DNA from: Shouchella clausii
GTDB lineage: Bacteria > Bacillota > Bacilli > Bacillales > Bacillaceae_D
NCBI RefSeq assembly: GCF_002250115.1
Contig: NZ_CP019985.1
Span: 4,030,001-4,094,000 of the forward strand
Direction of reading: 5' to 3'
DNA: 64,000 nt
The position numbers and the translations under genes are program-made. This document shows positions 57,942 to 64,000 of this stretch, piece by piece (position 1 is the stretch's first letter; each line of letters opens with the position of its first letter). The notes below the pieces were generated by a model that was not told where the DNA came from, made no database searches, and was given only the letters and a program-made list of their open reading frames with translations.

Positions 57942-58289
57942 TCAATAAGAGCTTTCAGCGGATTCGTCATGGCGTTCGCTTTCTTTATTGATCCCATTGC
58001 GCACTGCTGTCATCAGCCCCTCTAAACCGCTTCTCGCCGCAGACTCTGCTCCGCTTGCAAGCGTTAATCCCAATTCAGAAAAAAAGTTCGTCGTGCCAGC
58101 AAATTCTGCGTCTGCTACTGCAGGTGTAGGAGGAGGGGCCGGAATTTCCTTATCAGGCTCTTCCTTGTTCAGCTCAAGTGGTTTGGTTTCGCTTAAGCCG
58201 GCGTGTTCGCTCATAAGCTGGACTCCGAGCATCATGCCAAACAGCATGCACACAATAAGCAACACCCCGAATTTCCCCAAGCGCTTCAT
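57942..58289 (-). CDS. yqxA: YqxA-like protein (DUF3679)
   Basis: The 115-residue product has an N-terminal membrane segment ([19 protein letters not shown]), a Pro-rich linker ([14 protein letters not shown]) and a helical end. It matches YqxA by place between spoIIP and lepA and by size. The function is unknown; expression with spoIIP suggests a sporulation link. It overlaps spoIIP by 4 bases. Confidence 0.82.
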   Translation of the reverse strand: MKRLGKFGVLLIVCMLFGMMLGVQLMSEHAGLSETKPLELNKEEPDKEIPAPPPTPAVADAEFAGTTNFFSELGLTLASGAESAARSGLEGLMTAVRNGINKESERHDESAESSY

Positions 58290-59464
58290 TCCCTCTCCCC
58301 TTCTTTCTCGTTATAGTAGTAATCAGCGAACACTTCAGCAAACGCATCGATTGAACGGTACGCTTCTTCAAGCGAATTGTCGACCCCACCTACTTCGAGC
58401 AAAATCGAATTGGCGAACAAATCTTGGTTAAACCGCCCATTTGTACTTGCTCCACTCTTTTTAAAGACGCCTCGGCTTAATGACGGGTAAATTTCCTCTA
58501 GCTTTTTATGAAGCTCGTTTGCAATTTGCAAATTCGATTCAAAATCAGCGTAGTTTTGGCCGACGACAAAGAATGGACGCGCGAATGTTTCGCCATTTAT
58601 CGTCACCGTTGTTTTATCTCTTCGGATCGAATCCCTGTGCAAGTCAAAGAAATACATTAAGTCGTCGTTTTCAGCTTTAGCTGACTTAATAAATTCACGA
58701 GAAACGTCATAAGAAGCCTCATATCCTAATCCACGTTCCACTAACGTTGCCTGGACATCGCGCTCCTCTACTTGCGCGTAAATGCCATGTTGTTCCAACG
58801 CTTGCTTTAAACGATCCGCTACCATTGTCATATTGATCTCCTTGTGCGTCGCTTTATTGGCGTTTTCTGTATCCTCAATCTCCAATTCAGGAAAGAATGA
58901 TTCATACGTATGGGTTGTGCCAATGTACACATCGACCACTTTGTCTTCGTCCGCTTTGTTTGCTTGCTCCGCTTCTTTTTTCTTCGCTGCTTCCTCTTCC
59001 GCCTTTTTACGGTCAAGCGCCTCTTGTTTTGCTTTCTGTTCGCTGGCGAGCAAATCGTCTGGCGGCGATGATTCAACAGGCAAACTTGTATAATCAGTGC
59101 CTTCACCGGCAATATGAATGGTCGTGTCAAACAATGAAAAACCAGGAAGCTCACGACCAAGCAGGCTTCTTGGATCATCTGGGTTGATGCTTGTCGTGAT
59201 CGCAAAAAACAACGAGCCTAACGAAAACGAATGACTTTCCTCGTCAGGCAACGCTTCCGTAAAAACGCGGTTTTCTGTGCCCATCAACTTTAGGAAATGT
59301 CCCCCGCTTAACGTGGTTGTCCAATTTGCGAGCGCACGGGAAGAGAATGTTTTGCTTGGCCCTGATGACACCAATACACTCGTGCAAAGAAAGACCGCCA
59401 TCAACGTAATGACCAAGCTAGCTGCAATACGCATAAGGCGCGAATGTGGTTGGCCTTGTTTCAT
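58286..59464 (-). CDS. spoIIP: Stage II sporulation protein P
   Basis: The 392-residue protein has an N-terminal anchor (ASLVITLMAVFLCTSVLVSSG), a linker with Lys/Glu repeats (residues about 165-200) and the SpoIIP domain: GTTHTYESFFPELE near residue 210, FFDLHRDSIRRDKTTVTINGETFARPFFVVGQNYADFESN, and ILLEVGGVDNSLEEAYRSIDAFAEVFADY. It degrades septal peptidoglycan with SpoIID and SpoIIM during engulfment. The ATG at 59464 has GGGGAGG upstream. It follows gpr, an arrangement seen in B. subtilis. Confidence 0.94.
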   Translation of the reverse strand: MKQGQPHSRLMRIAASLVITLMAVFLCTSVLVSSGPSKTFSSRALANWTTTLSGGHFLKLMGTENRVFTEALPDEESHSFSLGSLFFAITTSINPDDPRSLLGRELPGFSLFDTTIHIAGEGTDYTSLPVESSPPDDLLASEQKAKQEALDRKKAEEEAAKKKEAEQANKADEDKVVDVYIGTTHTYESFFPELEIEDTENANKATHKEINMTMVADRLKQALEQHGIYAQVEERDVQATLVERGLGYEASYDVSREFIKSAKAENDDLMYFFDLHRDSIRRDKTTVTINGETFARPFFVVGQNYADFESNLQIANELHKKLEEIYPSLSRGVFKKSGASTNGRFNQDLFANSILLEVGGVDNSLEEAYRSIDAFAEVFADYYYNEKEGERE

Positions 59465-59562
59465 ATTTGACGACCTCCCCTGTTGTGCTTGTCCTTCCAT
59501 CTTATGTATCAAAGGGAGGCCATAGAACAGAAAAGAAAGCAGGCGATACCTGCTTTCTATCA

Positions 59563-60681
59563 TTAGTAAGTATAAGCGCCGACGTTTTTTTGATCGACTT
59601 GGCCATGTAAAGCTGCATTTAGCCCGCCAGCCACTACATGGGCCATGTCTTCAATAAAGACGTCTATTTCTTTTGGCGTTACCATTAAGTTATGGCCAAG
59701 GGGAGCGAGTACTTCTTGGATCAATTGCCGCTTTTCAGGGCCTTCAAGCCCTCCGACCATCCCCATAATGGCTTGTCTGCCCTTTTCATCAGGCAAATCT
59801 TCATCGGTTAATTGCCGCTTTTCGCCAAACATCATCCCAGCTGGCGCTAGCCTTTTTGACGGCTTATTGCCTTCACGCATTTCTTTGCCCAAATGTTTCA
59901 TCACATAATCAATCGCATCGGACGTAATCGTCACAGCGTCTACGACCGTAGGAATGCCGATTGCAATAACGGGAATGCCCAGTGTTTCTTCGTTCATTGC
60001 TTTGCGGTTGTTGCCGACGCCACTCCCTGGGTGGATGCCTGTATCTGCAACTTGAATGGTTGTATTTACCCGCTCAATGGAACGAGAAGCAAGAGCGTCA
60101 ATGACAACGACAAAGTCTGGTTTTGTTTTTTCAATAACGCCGAAAACAATGTCGCTTGTTTCAATCCCAGTCGTCCCCATCACGCCTGGTGTCAATGCAC
60201 TTACTGGTCGGTAGCCCTCCTCTATTTCTTCGGGAGCCAATTGAAACAAATGCCTAGTAACAAGTAATTCTTCTACCGCCAATGGTCCTAGAGCATCAGG
60301 TGTCACATTCCAATTGCCCAATCCAACAACTAAACAAGTGTCCGAGTCTTTAATTCCTTTATTGCGTAAAAAAGCAGCAAACTCTTTTGCAAAGATGCGT
60401 TCGATGTTGTCTTGGAGGGCCGTGTCTTTTTTCCTTATTCCTTGCGCTTCAAACGTCAAGTAATGGCCAGCACGTTTATTTAACCGTTTCGCCCCTTCCT
60501 CCCCTATTTCTACAGTGGTAATTTTAACGCCTTCCACCGTTTCCTCTTTTACCACTACGTCCGTTACCGCACTTGAGCTTTCTTCACCGGTTTTTTCACG
60601 TTGTTCTTCAACCGCCATTTCGTGCGCTTCAAGCGCTAAATCCGTTCTAATTTGAAATCGTTCCATATTTAAATCAGGCAT
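59563..60681 (-). CDS. gpr: Germination protease GPR
   Basis: The 372-residue protein matches [120 protein letters not shown] and [29 protein letters not shown]. It cuts small acid-soluble spore proteins when spores germinate and is made as an inactive zymogen in the forespore. AAGGAGG precedes the ATG. A possible SigG promoter lies upstream. Confidence 0.97.
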   Translation of the reverse strand: MPDLNMERFQIRTDLALEAHEMAVEEQREKTGEESSSAVTDVVVKEETVEGVKITTVEIGEEGAKRLNKRAGHYLTFEAQGIRKKDTALQDNIERIFAKEFAAFLRNKGIKDSDTCLVVGLGNWNVTPDALGPLAVEELLVTRHLFQLAPEEIEEGYRPVSALTPGVMGTTGIETSDIVFGVIEKTKPDFVVVIDALASRSIERVNTTIQVADTGIHPGSGVGNNRKAMNEETLGIPVIAIGIPTVVDAVTITSDAIDYVMKHLGKEMREGNKPSKRLAPAGMMFGEKRQLTDEDLPDEKGRQAIMGMVGGLEGPEKRQLIQEVLAPLGHNLMVTPKEIDVFIEDMAHVVAGGLNAALHGQVDQKNVGAYTY

Positions 60682-60713
60682 CTAAAACCGCCTCCTTTTT
60701 ATCAGTGGACTAC

Positions 60714-60745
60714 TTGTATTGTCTCTCACGCACGAAAAAACATTC
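60714..60745 (-). promoter_or_regulatory. Possible SigG-type promoter of gpr
   Basis: Minus strand GAATG (60745-60741), a 19-base spacer and CAATACAA (60721-60714). The SigG consensus is about GHATR-N18-CATWMTA, so both boxes are close but not exact. Forespore expression of gpr is known in B. subtilis. Confidence 0.38.
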
Positions 60746-60777
60746 GCCCCTTTTGCAAGCTGTTTCCCTCGTTTGTA

Positions 60778-60806
60778 TTGCAATGGGCTTCTAGTTTTGA
60801 TAAAAT
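60778..60806 (+). promoter_or_regulatory. Probable SigA promoter of rpsT
   Basis: TTGCAA (60778-60783), a 17-base spacer and TAAAAT (60801-60806). The leader to rpsT is about 64 bases and contains a hairpin (60826-60861). Confidence 0.6.
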
Positions 60807-60825
60807 GCAGATTGTTGTACTAGCG

Positions 60826-60861
60826 CTTAATGATGGCTATAAGTGGAATAAGCCATTTAAG
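60826..60861 (+). promoter_or_regulatory. Hairpin in the rpsT leader
   Basis: CTTAA-TG-ATGGCT pairs with AGCCAT-TTAAG with a 2-base bulge and a 12-base loop. The stem ends where the ribosome-binding site GTTGGAGG begins, so it could affect translation of S20. Confidence 0.5.
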
Positions 60862-60876
60862 TTGGAGGTGAAATAA

Positions 60877-61143
60877 ATGCCAAATATTAAATCTGCGATT
60901 AAACGTGTGAAAACAAACGAAAAACGCCGCGCGCAAAATGCTGCGCAAAAATCAGCGCTCCGCACAGCAGTGAAACATTTTGAAACTGCTGCAGCAAATG
61001 GGGATGTAGAAAAAGCGCAAGCTGCGTTTGTTGAAGCATCGAAAAAGCTTGATAAAGCCGCTACAAAAGGTCTTATCCATAAAAACGCTGCATCCCGTCA
61101 AAAATCGCGCCTAGCGAAAAAGTTGAACGGATTGTCTGCTTAA
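60877..61143 (+). CDS. rpsT: 30S ribosomal protein S20
   Basis: The 88-residue basic protein matches S20: [34 protein letters not shown] and [23 protein letters not shown]. It binds 16S rRNA early in 30S assembly. It is monocistronic, on the opposite strand to its neighbours, with its own promoter, a leader hairpin and a terminator. GGAGGTG precedes the ATG. Confidence 0.97.
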   Translation: MPNIKSAIKRVKTNEKRRAQNAAQKSALRTAVKHFETAAANGDVEKAQAAFVEASKKLDKAATKGLIHKNAASRQKSRLAKKLNGLSA

Positions 61144-61153
61144 TAAGACTTGC

Positions 61154-61187
61154 TAGATCTCGGGCGTTGCCCCGTGATCTTTTTTTA
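61154..61187 (+). terminator. Terminator of rpsT
   Basis: GATC-CGGG pairs with CCCG-GATC with single unpaired T on each side and a short loop, then eight T. Confidence 0.82.
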
Positions 61188-61195
61188 TGGCAAAA

Positions 61196-61230
61196 CAAAA
61201 AGCCTTAGACGCTAGTCTTAGGCTTTTTAC
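61196..61230 (-). terminator. Terminator of holA
   Basis: AAGCCTAAGAC pairs with GTCTAAGGCTT around TAGC with one bulge, then TTTTT on the minus strand at the holA stop. Confidence 0.85.
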
Positions 61231-62249
61231 GTGCTCGCCAATCGCAGCAGCAACAGCTCGACGGCCAGCTCTTTATCGGCCTGCCCTGTCTTAATGGCAT
61301 AGTCGGTTTCTTCGCAAACGATAAGGGCTTGTCTTAATTGCGTGGTCGTTAACGCTTTGACTTGCTGCATAGCGAGCTTTACTACATAAGGATGCAATTT
61401 AAGCTGTGACGCCATCTCTTTTTGCGTGTACCCTTTAGCTAGCCTCGTTTTCACCTGGAAAAATTGCCGAAACTGCCGCGTCAACAACGCCAGTATGGCC
61501 AGCGGCTCTTCTTTTTGCCGCAACAGCTGGTGGTAAAGCCGGACCGCGTCACCAGCGCGTCCTTTCGCTGTGTAGTCAATGACAGTAAATACACTTTGTT
61601 CAACCGTCTCAGCTACGAGTTCGTCGACAATGCTTGCTGTTACTGGATCCCCGTCTTCGCCATACAACATGCACTTCTCCAATTCCCGGTGCAACAACAT
61701 CAAGTTAGGCCCTGTATGCTTATATAGCAATTGCTTCGCGTCTTGCTCGATCGCAACGCCCTCCTGTTTAGCTATCGCCTCCATCCACGCAAATGTTTCC
61801 TTTTCATCTAATGGATTCACATCGATGGCGCTCGTTTGTTTTTTTAATTTTTTGGTGATTTTCTTGCGTTCATCTAATTTTTCATACGGTGCGACAACGA
61901 CAAGCACTGTTTCTTGTGCAGGCGAGTCGAGATAGGCTTCCAACGCGGAAATGTCATGCTCCAGTTTTGTCGCTACTTTCTGGCTAGTTGCCAAATAAAA
62001 GTCTTGAATCACAACAAGCTTCCGCGTTGAGAAAAACGGAACAGTCTCCGCTTCCTCGACGACTTCCCCTAGTGGCGTATCTTGTAAGCGAAAGCGAATA
62101 TCATTCATTTCGCCTTCTTCCCCTGCAAATAATGCTTCGCTTGCTTTTTGTAAAAATTGCTCGATTAAGTAACGTTCTGTTCCATACAAAAAGTATACCG
62201 GCGCCATTGTCTCACTCGACAATTGCTTCATTTCCGTAATGATGCTCAT
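61227..62249 (-). CDS. holA: DNA polymerase III delta subunit HolA (YqeN)
   Basis: The 340-residue clamp-loader subunit has PVYFLYGTERYLIEQFLQKA, the AAA+-like core and the C-terminal helical part (FTVIDYTAKGRAGDAVRLYHQLLRQKEEPLAILALLTRQFRQFFQVKTRL). It opens the beta clamp during loading. The ATG at 62249 has GGGGATAGG upstream; a TTG at 62255 is the alternative. The gene stands between yqzM and rpsT, in B. subtilis order. Confidence 0.94.
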   Translation of the reverse strand: MSIITEMKQLSSETMAPVYFLYGTERYLIEQFLQKASEALFAGEEGEMNDIRFRLQDTPLGEVVEEAETVPFFSTRKLVVIQDFYLATSQKVATKLEHDISALEAYLDSPAQETVLVVVAPYEKLDERKKITKKLKKQTSAIDVNPLDEKETFAWMEAIAKQEGVAIEQDAKQLLYKHTGPNLMLLHRELEKCMLYGEDGDPVTASIVDELVAETVEQSVFTVIDYTAKGRAGDAVRLYHQLLRQKEEPLAILALLTRQFRQFFQVKTRLAKGYTQKEMASQLKLHPYVVKLAMQQVKALTTTQLRQALIVCEETDYAIKTGQADKELAVELLLLRLAST

Positions 62250-62502
62250 ATCCAACCTATCCCCTATATTCCTGACCTGTTCATGTTTATTCTAATGCCT
62301 TTATTGCCCATGAAGCAAGAGGAAGGCCATTCGCCTCCCTCTTTGCTAATTGATCTATAATGAACGCATGCCGCCAAGAACCCTAGGTATTCTAAAAGCA
62401 TGCGGGCAACCCTATCGTTTATGGCATTGTATGCATGTAAAAAGGAAATGGTGCTTTTTATAGACGCTTTCAGACAGCCTTTTCATTTTTAGGCGAATCG
62501 CG

Positions 62503-62508
62503 TATACT
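62503..62508 (+). promoter_or_regulatory. Probable -10 element of yqzM
   Basis: TATACT at 62503-62508 has TTTTCA (62480-62485) 17 bases upstream; the -35 is weak. It lies about 25 bases before the gene. Confidence 0.4.
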
Positions 62509-62531
62509 AGACGTAGACAAGGAGGTGCCTT

Positions 62532-62669
62532 ATGAACAAATTCGAACAGGACGTTCAAGATAAAGCAAATGACATCGTCCCTTCAGGTATCGGCTTTATT
62601 GCTTCATTTGCTTTTTTCACAATCATCTTCCTTATCGCCAATATTGTCGACGTGGCAAGCTATTACTAA
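62532..62669 (+). CDS. yqzM: YqzM-like small membrane protein
   Basis: A 45-residue frame with AAGGAGGTG upstream encodes MNKFEQDVQDKANDIVPS then a hydrophobic helix GIGFIASFAFFTIIFLIANIV and a short end. It matches YqzM by size and place between holA and comEC in the reverse orientation. The function is unknown. It is too short for most gene finders. Confidence 0.82.
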   Translation: MNKFEQDVQDKANDIVPSGIGFIASFAFFTIIFLIANIVDVASYY

Positions 62670-62749
62670 TGGATCGATTCAGACTGATCGGAAACGCTTG
62701 TCAACCGAGGGGAACAACGAAGGATGCGAGCGTTTTCCTATAAAGTCTG

Positions 62750-62777
62750 GGGCAGATTATTTTCTGCCTTTTTTATG
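62750..62777 (+). terminator. Terminator after yqzM
   Basis: GGCAGA pairs with TCTGCC around TTATTT, with six T on the plus strand. It may also serve comEC weakly from the other side. Confidence 0.6.
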
Positions 62778-62778
62778 T

Positions 62779-64000
62779 TTACGGTTTTAGCATCGTTTCC
62801 ACCGCCTCAATTTCTCCATTGCTAAGCGTAAGTTCAACCATTCCATGTATGTCTGTTCGCCACACGACGATATTCGCCCTTTCTAGCCGCTCAACCACTT
62901 CAGGGTGAGGGTGGCCAAAGCGGTTTTGTGCCCCTGCCGAGATGAATGCATAGCGCGGCGCCACTTGGCTAATAAACGGTTCTGTCGTAGACGATAAACT
63001 GCCATGATGGCCAACTTTTAGCACATCCGCCTGCATGCCGGGATACGAGCGAATAAGCCTCTGTTCTCCTGCCTCTTCCAAATCTCCAGTGAATAAAAAC
63101 GTTACCCCTTCAATTTTAGCAAATAACACGACAGAACCGTCATTTCCTTTAACATGTTCTCCCTCTGGCGGATGCAACACATACCAATTCTCAGCAAGCA
63201 CCTCGTTTGCTTTCGTAAAATGGAGATTCGTTGGCGATGCATCAATGTTTTCAAGGAGCTCGATTTCAGTCTCCTTTTCAATTGGCCCTTCCGGATAAAT
63301 AACCTGTTCAACATTGATTTCATTCAACAATCCAGTTGCCCCGCCAATATGGTCGTAATCGCCATGTGTTAAAACAAGCATGTCTATTTTGCTGATGCCT
63401 TTCGCTTTTAAAAAAGGAGCAATCACATCACTTCCTGGGTCAAACGTGTTTTTCCGTTGTTGCCAGTCTTCTTCCTCGCCATAAACTGCCACTCCCCCAG
63501 TGTCGATCATATAAACCCCTTTTCGGTAAGGAAGCTCAATCAAAAAACTATCGCCTTGGCCGACATCAATCATCGTCACAACTGCTTTTGACTGAACATA
63601 AGGCGCTAAAGCACCAACGATCAAACATACAACAAAAGGCAAAAAGGCGAACCGCAAAGGCCATTTTTGTTCCTGCCAATGGACAAAAGCAAAAGCTAGG
63701 GCGACATACATCGCAACTACAAGCCATATCGGAGGTTTCCCAAGCACAAGCTGAAAAGTAGATCCACTTAGCTTAAGAATTGCAGGATGAACAAACGTCA
63801 AAAGCGATTCGAGCAATACAATAAACAGATTCACTTGCTCAGGAAGCCATACAAACGAAAACAGAGAGAGGAAACTAAAGGGAAGAACGATAAAAGAAAC
63901 GAGTGGAATATACACAAGGTTTAGGAGAAGGCTTAAAGGAGACCATTCGTAGAAATGGAAAAAGATAAGCGGCAATCCGGCAAACTGGGCAATTGTTGTG
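62779..64000 (-). CDS. comEC: DNA internalization competence protein ComEC, C-terminal part (5' end outside the window)
   Basis: The frame is open to the right edge (upstream codons read TTIAQFAGLPLIFFHFYEW), so this is the C-terminal part. Membrane helices (about the first 130 residues shown) lead to the metallo-beta-lactamase-like domain: VTMIDVGQGDSFLIELP, IDTGGV, LVLTHGDYDHIGGATGLL (HxDxDH), GVTFLFTGDLEEAGEQRLI and DVLKVGHHGSLSSTTEPFI. ComEC makes the channel for DNA uptake and its soluble domain may cut the non-entering strand. The product ends before 62779. Confidence 0.95.
   Translation of the reverse strand, partial: TTIAQFAGLPLIFFHFYEWSPLSLLLNLVYIPLVSFIVLPFSFLSLFSFVWLPEQVNLFIVLLESLLTFVHPAILKLSGSTFQLVLGKPPIWLVVAMYVALAFAFVHWQEQKWPLRFAFLPFVVCLIVGALAPYVQSKAVVTMIDVGQGDSFLIELPYRKGVYMIDTGGVAVYGEEEDWQQRKNTFDPGSDVIAPFLKAKGISKIDMLVLTHGDYDHIGGATGLLNEINVEQVIYPEGPIEKETEIELLENIDASPTNLHFTKANEVLAENWYVLHPPEGEHVKGNDGSVVLFAKIEGVTFLFTGDLEEAGEQRLIRSYPGMQADVLKVGHHGSLSSTTEPFISQVAPRYAFISAGAQNRFGHPHPEVVERLERANIVVWRTDIHGMVELTLSNGEIEAVETMLKP

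Noticed and set aside
62314-62347. Hairpin AGCAAGAGG ... CCTCTTTGCT upstream of yqzM
   Set aside because: No T-run on either strand and no gene end next to it, so it is not a terminator; no further evidence.

Overview
The window is a stretch of core chromosome from a Gram-positive, endospore-forming member of the Bacillaceae. The evidence is SpoIIP, the germination protease GPR, YqfC/YqfD, SigA, CcpN and a glyQS T-box in a gene order that follows the Bacillus subtilis yqgE-yqfZ-ispG ... sigA-dnaG ... recO-era ... floA ... rpsU ... dnaK ... lepA-gpr-rpsT-holA-comEC segment. Base composition and the predicted proteins look like the alkaliphilic Shouchella/Alkalihalobacillus group (for example S. 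clausii). That placement is an inference from recognition, not from a search. I see no rRNA, tRNA, prophage, insertion sequence or CRISPR array.

Layout. 1-5.4 kb: a truncated Na/Pi cotransporter, a luciferase-like monooxygenase behind an NfeD-family membrane protein with an ECF-sigma (SigW-type) promoter, a YpuA-like DUF1002 protein and an MFS transporter. 5.4-20.8 kb: ispG and ispH (the last two enzymes of the MEP isoprenoid pathway), a zinc-uptake operon znuC-znuB-zur, a lytic transglycosylase, an orphan sporulation-type histidine kinase, nfo, cshB, a CarD-like regulator, the Nif3-family yqfO, trmK and cytochrome c cccA. 21-30.5 kb: sigA-dnaG, yqxD, ccpN and its partner kinase/phosphorylase gene, the glyQS T-box operon, recO and yqzL. 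30.6-41.4 kb: a long leftward run era, cdd, dgkA, ybeY, pgpH, phoH, yqfD, yqfC, then floA with its NfeD partner under another SigW-type promoter, then rpsU-yqeY. 41.6-46.5 kb: a mixed accessory stretch (a second Na/Pi cotransporter, aldo/keto reductase, deoC, dicarboxylate symporter, methyltransferase). 46.6-57.9 kb: hrcA-grpE-dnaK-dnaJ-prmA-rsmE-mtaB behind a CIRCE operator, hemW and lepA. 57.9-64 kb: yqxA, spoIIP, gpr, rpsT, holA, yqzM and the C-terminal part of comEC.

The genes mostly serve translation and its quality control (rpsU, rpsT, lepA, era, ybeY, glyQS, tRNA and rRNA modification), stress protein folding, replication start, membrane/envelope stress (two NfeD loci), zinc homeostasis and sporulation. 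No clear undescribed multi-gene system stands out. The more unusual signals are non-coding: (1) a three-copy dispersed repeat fused to hairpins at gene ends; (2) a promoter followed at once by a terminator-like hairpin in front of ispH; (3) a 10-codon upstream ORF that contains the ispG ribosome-binding site; (4) a hairpin against the rpsT ribosome-binding site; and (5) a near-ideal SigW promoter before a flotillin-less NfeD gene.
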